Part shown: piece by piece, positions 33,489 to 41,567 of the stretch
How positions within the stretch are numbered: the first letter of the stretch is position 1
How the letters are laid out: every line of letters begins with the position of its first letter
Origin: Chloroflexota bacterium
GTDB taxonomy: Bacteria > Chloroflexota > Anaerolineae > J036 > Brachytrichaceae
Direction: 5' to 3'
Assembly: GCA_025354985.1 (NCBI GenBank)
Contig: JANXLU010000053.1
Span: 62,001-126,000, forward strand
DNA: 64,000 nt
Notes under the pieces: generated by a model
What the model was told of the DNA's origin: nothing
Seen by the model: the letters and a program-made list of their open reading frames with translations, nothing else
Database searches by the model: none
Position numbers and translations under genes: made by a program

Positions 33489-35165
33489 ATGCATCCAAAC
33501 CTGATCCTTACCAACGGAAAGATTCATACGCTTGATGCGGGCTGGCCGACCGCAAGCGCCGTCGCCTGTCTCAATGGCAGGTTTGTCGCGGTGGGGGATG
33601 ACGCCGCGGTGGGTGCGCTGGCCGGCCCGGGGACGACCGTGGTGAACCTGCAGGGCGCAAGCGTGATCCCGGCATTTAACGATGCGCACAACCACATGCT
33701 GGAGCAGGGCCTGAAACTGAGCCGGGTGCGGCTGGACGAGTGCGCCAGTATCGCGGAGATGGCAACCCTCGTGCGGGAGGCCGGTGAGCATACACCGGCT
33801 GGGCAGTGGATCATCGGCGAAGGCTGGAACGAGAGCAACTTTGCCGAGCAGCGCCTGCCGAACCGGCATGATTTGGACGCCGCGACGACCGCGCATCCGG
33901 TTGTGCTTAAGCGGTTCTTTAACATGGACGTGGTCAACACCGCGGCGCTGGCACGCGCGGGCGTGGACGCGCACACGCCCGACCCGACGGGCGGCAAGAT
34001 CGAACACCTGGCGGATGGATCGCCCAGCGGCATCCTGCGCGCGGCGGCCAAGCTGTTTGTGCGCAACCTGCTGCCGGACCCCACGCTGGACGAGTGTCTG
34101 GCGGCGCTTGAATCCGTGACCACGGTCTATCACCGGTTGGGTATCACCAGCATTTTGGAGCCTGGGCTGATGCCGTGGGAGATGCAGGCCTACATGACCG
34201 CGCACCGCACCGGTCGGCTGAAGATGCGCTGCAACCTGATGGTGAGCTGGCACGGGTTTCGCGAGCACGAAAGCGAGGCGACCTGCGACGAGCGCGCGCG
34301 CAACGTGGGCGTTTTCTCCGGTCTTGGGGATGAGTGGCTGAGCCTGGGTGGGCTTAAGATGGCGGTGGATGGCGGGACCACCAGCCACACCGCGTGGATG
34401 TTTCAGCCTTTTGTGGGCGAGAGCGTGGTGCGGGATTACAACCGGTTGAACCCGGCTCAGTTGCGGCGGTATTTTGAAACCGGGCATGAGCTGGGGTGGG
34501 ACATTGGGATCCACGCGATCGGGGACCGGGCGCATCATGAAAGCGCCGCGGCGTTTGCGGCGGTGTTGGATGGCGAGGTGCCATCGCAACCGGACGCGAT
34601 GCGTGCGGTGCGGCTGAAGGACACCCCGGGCTGGGCCGACCACCGGCACAACCTGATCCACGCGTATTTCGCCACGGAGGACAGCCTGACGTGGATGGCC
34701 GAGCATCAGATCGCGGCGGTGATACAGCCCACCTTCATCTACTACGAAGGCGATGACGTGGCGCGGGATTGCGGCCCGGAGCTGGCCAACCGCTATAAGC
34801 CGATGCGCACCTATCTGGATCGGGGGATCCCGGTGATCGCGACCAGCGACGTGCCCTCGACGGTGTGGTGCAACCCGATGGTCAGCCTGTATGCGCTGGT
34901 GACGCGGAAGAGCCACAAAGGCACGCCAGTCGCCCCGCACGAAGCCGTGACCCGCGAAGAGGCCCTGCGCGCGTGCACGGTGGCGGGGGCGTGGTTGACG
35001 CGAGAGGAGCGTATCAAGGGCCCAATCGCGGAAGGGATGCTGGCCGACCTGTGCGTGCTGGACGCGGACTACTTTGCGTGTGACGCCGAGGCGATCAAGG
35101 ACATTGCGGTGACGATGACCGTGTGCGGCGGGCAGATCGTTTGGCAGGCCCCCGGCCGGGTATAG
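33489..35165 (+). CDS. YtcJ-like amidohydrolase family 3 protein
   Basis: This 558-residue protein belongs to the amidohydrolase_3/YtcJ group, whose members hydrolyse amides, often on exocyclic groups of sugars or N-acyl compounds. The chain opens with NLILTNGKIHTLD and has the metal motif PAFNDAHNHMLEQG (H-x-H). Further metal-site candidates are LGGLKMAVDGG (Lys), IGIHAIGDRAHHE (His), HRHNLIHAYF (His) and PVIATSDVPST (Asp). The C-terminus PIAEGMLADLCVLDADYF rebuilds the beta sandwich. There is no signal peptide, so it acts in the cytoplasm. The substrate is unknown. Confidence 0.86.
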   Translation: MHPNLILTNGKIHTLDAGWPTASAVACLNGRFVAVGDDAAVGALAGPGTTVVNLQGASVIPAFNDAHNHMLEQGLKLSRVRLDECASIAEMATLVREAGEHTPAGQWIIGEGWNESNFAEQRLPNRHDLDAATTAHPVVLKRFFNMDVVNTAALARAGVDAHTPDPTGGKIEHLADGSPSGILRAAAKLFVRNLLPDPTLDECLAALESVTTVYHRLGITSILEPGLMPWEMQAYMTAHRTGRLKMRCNLMVSWHGFREHESEATCDERARNVGVFSGLGDEWLSLGGLKMAVDGGTTSHTAWMFQPFVGESVVRDYNRLNPAQLRRYFETGHELGWDIGIHAIGDRAHHESAAAFAAVLDGEVPSQPDAMRAVRLKDTPGWADHRHNLIHAYFATEDSLTWMAEHQIAAVIQPTFIYYEGDDVARDCGPELANRYKPMRTYLDRGIPVIATSDVPSTVWCNPMVSLYALVTRKSHKGTPVAPHEAVTREEALRACTVAGAWLTREERIKGPIAEGMLADLCVLDADYFACDAEAIKDIAVTMTVCGGQIVWQAPGRV

Positions 35166-35229
35166 CGCAGGTTCGTGGGGCTGTCATGGATATTGGTGCG
35201 CTGGGCGAGCATGGGCGTTGTGCCGGATT

Positions 35230-35252
35230 GCGCGACCGTGGATTACGGGCGT
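35230..35252 (+). repeat. direct repeat copy 1 (23 bases)
   Basis: GCGCGACCGTGGATTACGGG followed by CGT recurs at 35449-35471 with a single T-to-A change. The copies are 219 bases apart and bracket most of the inverted-repeat element. Confidence 0.8.
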
Positions 35253-35308
35253 TCCTACCATAATGCGGAGTGACCCACGAAGTACTGCGCGGGTTGAATT
35301 GCGTATTT

Positions 35309-35537
35309 GTAGGGGCTAAGCATTGGCCACCATACCCAGGATCGCCCGTACGTAATTGCCAATGCTTCGCCCGGAACGCAAGACCCCGATGGTGCGGGCG
35401 GTGACCGGAACGCCCGACCATGTGGCGACGGAAAGGGGATTATTGCACGCGCGACCGTGGATAACGGGCGTACCGGGCGAAGCATTCGCCAACAAGCACC
35501 GAATGCCGAGGTATTGCAGGGAATGCTTAGCCCCTAC
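35309..35537. repeat. nested inverted-repeat element, about 229 bases
   Basis: GTAGGGGCTAAGCATT (35309-35324) is the exact reverse complement of AATGCTTAGCCCCTAC (35522-35537). Inside it, GCCAATGCTTCGCCCGG (35358-35374) faces CCGGGCGAAGCATTCGC (35473-35489). The inner right arm itself contains the palindrome GGCGAAGCATTCGCC (35476-35490). The order and orientation suit a miniature inverted-repeat element or a degraded dispersed repeat. No target duplication was recognised. Confidence 0.7.
35449..35471 (+). repeat. direct repeat copy 2 (23 bases)
   Basis: This is the second copy of the repeat at 35230-35252 with one mismatch. It immediately precedes the right inner arm of the inverted-repeat element. 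Confidence 0.8.
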
Positions 35538-35558
35538 CTGTATTTGTACGGCAGCGGA

Positions 35559-35960
35559 TTAGCGGACCAATTGACGTGCTGCTGTTGCACAAAGATGGCT
35601 GATGAGCTCTACTATGTTCCCGAGACCCGCGAAACGCGCCTGTTTGATCGAAACGGTGACGTTTTTGAAATGACCGAGGTCTTTCATGAGGGCGCGGGCC
35701 TGGGTGCCGCGCTGCTGCGGGATGCCGCGCGCTTCAAGCGCCTGCAAGAGCATGTCCTCACCTGATGCAGCATTGGTGGCCCGGGATAACTCGGCTGCTC
35801 GCTCGATACCCGCGCTCAACTGACCTTCGCCAAGCAGTCGCAGATATTCGTCGACGGCCGGCGTGAGCTTTATCTGGCGGCGCACTTTGTGCAGCCTAGG
35901 CCGGCCAAGGCGCGGCTTTGTCAGGGTCCTGGGGAGCGGCTTGGTAGGGCGCACTATCAT
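35559..35960 (-). CDS. small hypothetical protein with antitoxin-like N-terminal segment
   Basis: From the ATG at 35960 this frame encodes 133 residues. The first 60 look like a real protein: GRPRLHKVRRQIKLTPAVDEYLRLLGEGQLSAGIERAAELSR follows the GRP-x-basic, LTP-x-xD-x-hLR, G-LSAGIERAA pattern of short DNA-binding or antitoxin-like proteins. The C-terminal half (after residue 65) is less protein-like and overlaps a plausible plus-strand frame at 35595-35765 (MADELYYVPETRETRLFDRNGDVFEM). The true 3' end is therefore uncertain. It is divergent from meaB, with starts about 12 bases apart. Confidence 0.45.
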   Translation of the reverse strand: MIVRPTKPLPRTLTKPRLGRPRLHKVRRQIKLTPAVDEYLRLLGEGQLSAGIERAAELSRATNAASGEDMLLQALEARGIPQQRGTQARALMKDLGHFKNVTVSIKQARFAGLGNIVELISHLCATAARQLVR

Positions 35961-35972
35961 TGCCCCATCGCC

Positions 35973-36917
35973 GTGACAACATTGATGCCAAATGACCTCG
36001 TCAGCCAAGCAATGGCCGGCAACGCGCGCGCCATCGCGCGGCTGATGACGCTGGCCGAGCGCGGCCAGCCGGCGCGCGCGCTGTATGGCCACGCAGGCAG
36101 GGCGCACATTGCGGGGGTGACGGGCGTGCCGGGGAGCGGTAAAAGCACCCTGGTGCGCGCGCTGGCTGGGCAGGCCCGCCAGCGCGGGTTGCGCGTCGGG
36201 GTGGTTGCCATCGATCCCTCCAGTCCGTTTAGCGGTGGGGCGATCCTGGGTGATCGCATTCGGATGGCCGATCTGAGCACCGATGACGGGGTGTTTATCC
36301 GTAGCATGGCCAGTCGCGGGGCGATGGGCGGGCTGTCGGCCGCGGCGCTGGATGTGGTGGATGTATTGGATGCCGCCGGGTTTGATCTGATCATGATCGA
36401 GACCGTTGGTGTGGGTCAGGATGAAATCGATATCGCGCGCGCCGCGCACACGGTGTGCGTGGTGAGCGCGCCCGGGATGGGTGACGGAGTGCAGGCCATC
36501 AAGAGCGGCATTCTTGAAATTGCGGATGTGCATGTGGTGAGCAAGGCGGACAAGCCGGAGGCGCAGCGCACGGTGTCGGATTTGAAAGAGGCGCTCAGCC
36601 TGGGCGAGCACCCGGCGGCCGGGGCATGGACGCCGCCGGTGCTGGCGTCCAGCGCGGATCAGGGGAGCGGGATAGGCGAGGTGCTGGACGCGATTTTGGC
36701 GCATTATGCCTGGTTGCAATCGAGCGCGCAATTGGCGGTGCGCGTGCGCGCCATCGCCGGCCGGCGTTTGCTTAAGGTCGTGGAAGATCAGGTGCGCAAC
36801 CGGCTGGATTTGCAACAGGCCCGGGCGGGCGACCACGTGGCACAGTTGGTTGACCGGGTCGCCCGGCATGAGCTGCACCCGCTTCAGGCGGCCGCCGAGT
36901 TCCTGACCAATGACTGA
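35973..36917 (+). CDS. meaB: methylmalonyl-CoA mutase-associated GTPase MeaB (ArgK family)
   Basis: This protein of about 314 residues is a SIMIBI-class G protein. It has the P-loop GVTGVPGSGKSTLVRAL, the Mg2+-binding region VVAIDPSSPFSGGAILGDRIRM, the diagnostic IETVGVGQDEIDIA, the base-specificity SKADKPEA, and a C-terminal dimerisation arm. MeaB guards loading of adenosylcobalamin onto methylmalonyl-CoA mutase and rescues the enzyme. No mutase or epimerase gene is in the window, so the partner must be elsewhere. GTG at 35973 or ATG at 35985 could be the start; both lack a good ribosome site. Confidence 0.92.
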   Translation: MTTLMPNDLVSQAMAGNARAIARLMTLAERGQPARALYGHAGRAHIAGVTGVPGSGKSTLVRALAGQARQRGLRVGVVAIDPSSPFSGGAILGDRIRMADLSTDDGVFIRSMASRGAMGGLSAAALDVVDVLDAAGFDLIMIETVGVGQDEIDIARAAHTVCVVSAPGMGDGVQAIKSGILEIADVHVVSKADKPEAQRTVSDLKEALSLGEHPAAGAWTPPVLASSADQGSGIGEVLDAILAHYAWLQSSAQLAVRVRAIAGRRLLKVVEDQVRNRLDLQQARAGDHVAQLVDRVARHELHPLQAAAEFLTND

Positions 36918-36927
36918 TCGTTACACA

Positions 36928-36952
36928 CTAATCACAAAGCGCTAATCACAAA
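36928..36952 (+). repeat. short tandem direct repeat
   Basis: CTAATCACAAA occurs twice (36928-36938 and 36942-36952) in the 44-base gap between meaB and the aminotransferase. It may be a duplicated regulatory half-site or chance. Confidence 0.4.
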
Positions 36953-36961
36953 CCAAAAACC

Positions 36962-38284
36962 ATGTCCAACACGTTTCATCGTAGTTTGAAGCACACATTG
37001 CCCACGGTTGTCGCGGGTCAGGGCATTTACCTGACCGACAGCGTCGGTAAGCGTTACATCGACGCGTCGGGCGGCCCGGCCACGTCGTGCCTGGGTCATG
37101 GGCACCCGCGGGTGACCCAGGCGATGGAACGCCAGGCGCGCGCGGTGGCGTTTGCCCATTCGTCCTTCTTCACCACGCCGGACATTGAGGCGTTGGCCAC
37201 CTGGCTGGCCGAGCGCGCGCCGGACGGGTTGCGGTATGCGTTCTTTACCTCGGGCGGCTCGGAGGCGATGGAGGCCGCGCTCAAGCTGGCGCGCCAATTT
37301 CACATTGAAAATGGCCAGCCCGAGCGGACGGTCTTTATCAGCCGAATGGGCAGCTATCACGGCAACACGCTGGGTGCGCTGGCGGTGAGCGGTCATGTTG
37401 GTCGGCGCGCGCCGTATCTGCCGCTGCTGATGCCCACGCGACAGGTATCACCGTGTTACAGCTATCGGCATCAGTTGTCGGGTGAGTCCGCGGAACAGTA
37501 CGGGCAGCGGCTGGCGGTTGAGCTTGAGGCCACGATTCTTGAGGTGGGCGCAGAGAAAGTACTGGCCTTTATCGCGGAGACCGTGGTGGGCGCGGCGCTT
37601 GGGTGCGTGCCCGCGGTGCCGGGCTATTTCCAAAAGATTCGCGGAGTGTGCGACAAGTATGGCGTGTTGCTGATCTTGGATGAGGTAATGAGCGGGATGG
37701 GGCGCACCGGCCGGATGTTTGCGTGTGAGGATGAGGGCATCACTGCGGACATTTTGATTATGGCCAAGGGTCTGGGGGCGGGATATCAACCCATTGGCGC
37801 GATGATGGTGAGCGAGCGCATCCACGATTGCCTGGAGGCCGGTTCCGGGTTCTTTCAACACGGGCACACGTATACCGCGCACCCGGTGGCCTGCGCGGTG
37901 GCGCTTGAGGTGCAAAAGACGATTGAAGATGAGCACCTGTTGGACAATGTGCGGGAACGCGGGGCGCAGTTGTTTGCGCGGCTGCATCAGGCGCTGGACG
38001 GGCACCTGAATGTGGGAGACATTCGCGGGCGGGGTTTGTTTGCAGGGATCGAACTGGTGGCCGATCGCGCCAGCAAGACGCCGTTCCCGGCCAGCCGCGG
38101 GGTGTGGGCGCGGGTGAAGACGGAGGCCATGCAACATGGGATGCTGGTGTATCCGGGTGGCGGAACAGCCGACGGCGTTTCGGGTGATCACATCATTATT
38201 GCGCCGCCGTTTAACTGCACGGAAACCGAGATTGACGAGATCGTAGCGCGCCTCGTGCCATCGGTTGATGCCGCGGTAAGGTGA
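36962..38284 (+). CDS. class III aminotransferase
   Basis: This 440-residue PLP enzyme belongs to the omega-aminotransferase class. Landmarks are YIDASGGPATSCLGHGHPRV, FFTSGGSEAMEAALKLARQ, GSYHGNTLGALAVSGH, LILDEVMSGMGRTG with the PLP Asp, and the Schiff-base Lys in LIMAKGLGAGYQPIGAMM. FFQHGHTYTAHPVACAVALE and RGRGLFAGIELV follow. Substrates of the class include diamines, beta-alanine and 4-aminobutyrate; none is indicated here. It follows meaB by 44 bases and is the last gene of the plus-strand run. Confidence 0.9.
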   Translation: MSNTFHRSLKHTLPTVVAGQGIYLTDSVGKRYIDASGGPATSCLGHGHPRVTQAMERQARAVAFAHSSFFTTPDIEALATWLAERAPDGLRYAFFTSGGSEAMEAALKLARQFHIENGQPERTVFISRMGSYHGNTLGALAVSGHVGRRAPYLPLLMPTRQVSPCYSYRHQLSGESAEQYGQRLAVELEATILEVGAEKVLAFIAETVVGAALGCVPAVPGYFQKIRGVCDKYGVLLILDEVMSGMGRTGRMFACEDEGITADILIMAKGLGAGYQPIGAMMVSERIHDCLEAGSGFFQHGHTYTAHPVACAVALEVQKTIEDEHLLDNVRERGAQLFARLHQALDGHLNVGDIRGRGLFAGIELVADRASKTPFPASRGVWARVKTEAMQHGMLVYPGGGTADGVSGDHIIIAPPFNCTETEIDEIVARLVPSVDAAVR

Positions 38285-38296
38285 TGGCTGCGGTGG

Positions 38297-39823
38297 CTAT
38301 TTGCGACATCCGGGTGCGTTGGCGCTGATCTTGCAGGGCAGCACGGGTGGGTTTGCAAAATAGTCGCGCACGATGACCGAGAGATCCGCATTGGAATTGC
38401 GCGCCAGGGCGTCAAAAAACGCGTTGGCGTTGGTGATCTTGTCGGTCTCAACCACGAAGTAATCCTTCATGGCCGCGTCAAAGGCCGTGGTGCCCATGGC
38501 GGTGCGCACGTCGAGCAAAAACATCGCGCCGCGTCGATATACGCCGTTTAAGTAGGCCTGCGAATCACCGAAGGACCCAAGCGTGCCATCGATGGCGCCG
38601 GTTGGTTTCTTGCTCCGGAGATAGTTCTCCATCCACCAGTCGACATCGTTGGGATAGTAGGCCTCATAGAACTTGACCTCGGCCATCCGGGCAAAGGATT
38701 CGTCCAGCCAGGGGGTTTTGATCTGGTCATTGCCCACGGTTTGAAACCACCACTGATGGCTGATCTCGTGGGCGGTGCTGGCGATCAAGTCATGCCGCGA
38801 ACCGCCGCCGGGATAGCGCTCATAGAGCACGCTGCCAAGCCCAACCACGGCGCTGTATTCCTGTCCCTGGGCGCGGTCGGTCTCGATGATCCGCAGCGTC
38901 TTGTATGGATAGGGCCCATACAACTGGCCAAACAATTTGAGCGCGCGCTCGGCGGTGATCAATACGTGACCGCTGAGGTTTGCGTGCTTCTTTAGCGCGT
39001 AGTGATAGATTTCGATGCCATCGATCACAATATCGTCCTTCTCAACCGCAAACTGATCACTGGCGCCAAAGGCGAACACGCGGGCATTGCGGAGTGAATA
39101 GCGCCATTGGCGACCATTGTGCTGCTCATCACCGGCGCCAGCCACCGTGACGCCATCGGGCGCGAGGATCGTGACGTCATAATCGGCCAGCTCATCGTTG
39201 TAGCTGTCTCCAACGGGATAGAAGCCGGGGGTGTCCCAGTTGCCATCGCGCCAGGGCGCGAGCATCAAATACCAGTGGCCGGCGATCAGCGCGTTTGGTC
39301 CGGAGCTGCTGTCATCGCCACCGATGGCGCCAACCATGGATTCGGCGGGGGGCAGCTTGAGCGTGTAGTCAAACGTCAGTGCGATGGCGGCATCGGTGGG
39401 CAGCAGGGCCGGTAGGGTGACGATGAGCGCGGTGCCCACCGGATCAAACCGCAAATTGGCGGGTTGACCAAATACGCGGGCATCCTTGACCGTGATCGCA
39501 TTTGGGTGCCGGGCCGGGGGCACGTTGAATTTGATTTGCCGTAACGGCACATTTGAGGGATTCTTAAACTCCACGCGCTCTTGCACGGTTAGTGAGCCAT
39601 TGGCATAGTCCAGGGTCACGTTTATGGCATATAGCGGGCGATTTGGGACGTCTTCCAGCGCGGGCATGCCCGTGCCCAACATTCTTGGCGTGGCGCGGGG
39701 TGGGGAGGTGGGTGCAATGGGCTTGCCGCCGCCGCTTTCGCCGCAGCTGCACAACAGGGTGAGCGTGCACGCGACTGAAATAGTGGCGACCTTTACGTGA
39801 GCAGGACGGTTTTGCGCATGCAT
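38297..39823 (-). CDS. M1 family metallopeptidase, probable lipoprotein
   Basis: This 508-residue protein has an N-terminal signal with an imperfect lipobox (LLCSC, Cys27), a short Pro-rich linker, a beta domain, and a gluzincin catalytic domain. The zinc motif is exact: HEISH, 18 residues, then Glu in WLDESFA. Upstream, AQGQEYSAVVGLGS occupies the place of the GAMEN exopeptidase motif but is divergent, so aminopeptidase specificity is uncertain. It would act outside the membrane on peptides. The ATG at 39823 is chosen because the signal peptide begins there; the frame is open further upstream. It converges on the class III aminotransferase gene. Confidence 0.87.
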   Translation of the reverse strand: MHAQNRPAHVKVATISVACTLTLLCSCGESGGGKPIAPTSPPRATPRMLGTGMPALEDVPNRPLYAINVTLDYANGSLTVQERVEFKNPSNVPLRQIKFNVPPARHPNAITVKDARVFGQPANLRFDPVGTALIVTLPALLPTDAAIALTFDYTLKLPPAESMVGAIGGDDSSSGPNALIAGHWYLMLAPWRDGNWDTPGFYPVGDSYNDELADYDVTILAPDGVTVAGAGDEQHNGRQWRYSLRNARVFAFGASDQFAVEKDDIVIDGIEIYHYALKKHANLSGHVLITAERALKLFGQLYGPYPYKTLRIIETDRAQGQEYSAVVGLGSVLYERYPGGGSRHDLIASTAHEISHQWWFQTVGNDQIKTPWLDESFARMAEVKFYEAYYPNDVDWWMENYLRSKKPTGAIDGTLGSFGDSQAYLNGVYRRGAMFLLDVRTAMGTTAFDAAMKDYFVVETDKITNANAFFDALARNSNADLSVIVRDYFANPPVLPCKISANAPGCRK

Positions 39824-39900
39824 GAAGCAGTTTTTCGTCAAACGTTGATGCGTTTTTGCCGAGTTCGTGCGCGCGTTACCGCGATTGGCCAATTTGAAAT

Positions 39901-39912
39901 GCGGCAAGCCGC
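39901..39912. promoter_or_regulatory. palindrome in the M1 peptidase/NrtR divergent spacer
   Basis: GCGGCAAGCCGC is a perfect 5-base inverted repeat with a 2-base centre, located 28 bases upstream of the -10 hexamer of the regulator gene. It may be an operator, but the evidence is only symmetry and position. Confidence 0.3.
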
Positions 39913-39939
39913 TTCGTGTCTTAGTGACGCTTTAGAGAT

Positions 39940-39945
39940 TATACT
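39940..39945 (+). promoter_or_regulatory. -10 element (TATACT) before the NrtR-like gene
   Basis: TATACT ends 9 bases before the ATG at 39955. With +1 about 7 bases downstream, the leader would be at most 2-3 bases. Confidence 0.5.
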
Positions 39946-39954
39946 GAGAAGTTC

Positions 39955-40617
39955 ATGGATTCAAGCATCTCAGTAACAACGGACGTGGTGATCTTTGCGC
40001 TCCGCGGCGATGACCTGCAGGTCTTGCTCGTAAAACGAAAGTTGCAACCCTTTGCCCATCAGTGGACGATTCCCGGCGGGCACGTGATTCCGCATGAGAG
40101 CCTTGAAGACGCCGCGGTGCGCGTGTTGTTTGAAAAAACCAGCGTGCGCGACATTCATATGGAGCAGCTCTACACGTTTGGCGACGTAAAGCGCGACCCG
40201 CGCGGTCGAACTATCACGGTGACATATCTGGCCCTGGTCCCCGGGCCGCTGGCTGTCGAGCCCGGGCCGGACACCGACGATACCGAGTGGAAGAGCGTAT
40301 ATAAGCTGCCCGAGATGGGTTTTGATCACGCCAACATCGTGACCTATGCGCTTAAGCGTCTGCGCTATAAGTTGGAATATAGCGCGGTGGGCTTTCGCAT
40401 GCTGCCGCCAGAGTTCACGCTGACCCAGTTGCAGCGCGCGTATGAGACCGTGCTTGGGCAGAAGCTGGATAAGCGCAACTTTCGGCGGCGCATTTTGCAG
40501 GCGATTGTGATTGAGCAGGTGAACAAGCGCACGAGTGGCGAGGGGCGCCCGGCGATGCTGTATCGGTTTCGGGATGATGCGGTCAGTGAGGTTAAGACGC
40601 GCAGGTTGTTTCCGTGA
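39955..40617 (+). CDS. NrtR-like regulator (Nudix domain plus winged helix)
   Basis: This 220-residue protein has an N-terminal Nudix-fold domain (about 1-145) and a C-terminal winged-helix domain (about 150-220) ending GRPAMLYRFRDDAVSEVKTRRLFP, the layout of NrtR transcription factors. The segment QLYTFGDVKRDPRGRTITVTYLAL is characteristic. The Nudix box is degenerate: GGHVIPHESLEDAAVRVLFEKTS lacks the REL-x-EE-x-G core, so it senses rather than hydrolyses its ligand. NrtR proteins bind ADP-ribose or related nucleotides and control NAD or pentose genes; no such genes are adjacent, so the regulon is elsewhere. Confidence 0.87.
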   Translation: MDSSISVTTDVVIFALRGDDLQVLLVKRKLQPFAHQWTIPGGHVIPHESLEDAAVRVLFEKTSVRDIHMEQLYTFGDVKRDPRGRTITVTYLALVPGPLAVEPGPDTDDTEWKSVYKLPEMGFDHANIVTYALKRLRYKLEYSAVGFRMLPPEFTLTQLQRAYETVLGQKLDKRNFRRRILQAIVIEQVNKRTSGEGRPAMLYRFRDDAVSEVKTRRLFP

Positions 40618-40627
40618 GGGGGGTGGA

Positions 40628-40647
40628 CGGCGTCTTGCCGGTTTTTT
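40628..40647 (+). terminator. weak candidate terminator after the NrtR-like gene
   Basis: CGGC (40628-40631) and GCCG (40637-40640) form a 4-base stem with a 5-base loop, followed by G and six T residues. The stem is short, so termination would be weak. Confidence 0.35.
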
Positions 40648-40692
40648 GAGTACTGAGTTGCGGGACTCGAGGAGGTCGGCTGGCGTCGAACG

Positions 40693-40709
40693 GCGGGCAA
40701 GTTGCCCGC
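40693..40709. repeat. short perfect hairpin in the NrtR-LUD spacer
   Basis: GCGGGCAA (40693-40700) and TTGCCCGC (40702-40709) are exact reverse complements around one base. There is no T run after it. It resembles small GC-rich dispersed palindromes rather than a terminator. The rest of the 213-base spacer holds nothing recognisable. Confidence 0.45.
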
Positions 40710-40830
40710 GCTCCATGGTCGGCTTGCGCCGAATGCCGGGCTGCGATAACATACGGCCGATCCTCCGCATGGCTGGTTTCAAGGCGATGCGGGCCAAACA
40801 CAAGTCGTTGAATCATGTTGCGCATCAATT

Positions 40831-41523
40831 ATGGCCCCTGGCACCGAAAATAGTTCCGCGCGTGACGAGGTCCTGCGCCGGGTCCGCGCTGCGGTCTCTC
40901 CACGGGCGCCCTTTGCCGGCACTGTAAGTGGTGCAAAGTCGGCCGATGACTTGGTTCCCGTGACGCGACTGGCGCCAGATGAAGACTTGGTTGCGCGCTT
41001 CAGCACCGAGCTAGAACGCGTAAAGGGCGAGCTGCATCAGGCAGCTGACCCCGCTGACGCGCTCCTGCAACTTGGAGCGCTTCTGCGCGCAAAACAAACC
41101 ACCCAGGCCTCGGTATGGGATGACTTGCCACTTACGGGCGTTCCCGCGCTATTGGCGCACTTGAACATTCGCACGTCGACGAGCGAGAACCGAAGCGTCG
41201 CAGCGTCCGAGGCTGGCATTACCGGCTGCCAATATGCAATTGCAACCACCGGCACGCTTGTGCTGGCAAACGGTGCGGCCCGCTCACGCCAGGCCAGTCT
41301 GCTCCCGCCCCATCATATTGCGCTGGTCACACGTTCACAGCTAATCCCCCGGCTTGAAGACTGGGTTACGCGGGTGCGGGCCGACGGCGCCACGCTGTTT
41401 GATCACAGCAGCAACGTCACCTTGATCACCGGTCGCAGCCGCACCTCCGACATCGAGTTCGTCCCTGTATTCGGCGTTCACGGCCCGCTTGAACTACACG
41501 TCATTCTCATCGCATCGTTATAG
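40831..41523 (+). CDS. LUD-domain protein (LutC/YkgG-like)
   Basis: This 230-residue protein matches the LUD (lactate utilisation) domain. It has an N-terminal arm (ARDEVLRRVRAAV) and the conserved ASEAGITGCQYAIATTGTLVL followed by SLLPPHHIALVTRSQLIPRLEDW and SRTSDIEFVPVFGVHGPLELHVILI. LutC is the small subunit of the LutABC L-lactate dehydrogenase complex. The iron-sulfur subunits LutA and LutB are not nearby, so this is an orphan copy or acts with partners elsewhere. No Shine-Dalgarno sequence or obvious -10 hexamer precedes the ATG. Confidence 0.85.
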   Translation: MAPGTENSSARDEVLRRVRAAVSPRAPFAGTVSGAKSADDLVPVTRLAPDEDLVARFSTELERVKGELHQAADPADALLQLGALLRAKQTTQASVWDDLPLTGVPALLAHLNIRTSTSENRSVAASEAGITGCQYAIATTGTLVLANGAARSRQASLLPPHHIALVTRSQLIPRLEDWVTRVRADGATLFDHSSNVTLITGRSRTSDIEFVPVFGVHGPLELHVILIASL

Positions 41524-41567
41524 AGAGCCTGTGCATGTCGAAGGGATGCCCTTTTGGAGGGGTTGCG

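Larger units (their letters stand above)
35166..35558 (+). other. intergenic spacer with repeats, no gene seen
   Basis: This is the longest stretch without a credible gene. It contains a 23-base direct repeat and two nested inverted repeats (described separately), and no tRNA, promoter or transposase fragment that I can recognise. Short open frames inside it look like chance. Confidence 0.7.

Noticed and set aside
32559-34940. A 793-codon open frame on the minus strand
   Set aside because: It is antisense to the MEMO-like and amidohydrolase genes. Its translation is rich in Arg, His, Pro and Gln with no recognisable domain, while the plus-strand proteins have clear family motifs.
35961-36878. 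N-terminal extension of the small minus-strand gene through meaB
   Set aside because: The frame is open, but its translation opposite meaB is low in plausible structure. The credible protein begins at the ATG at 35960.
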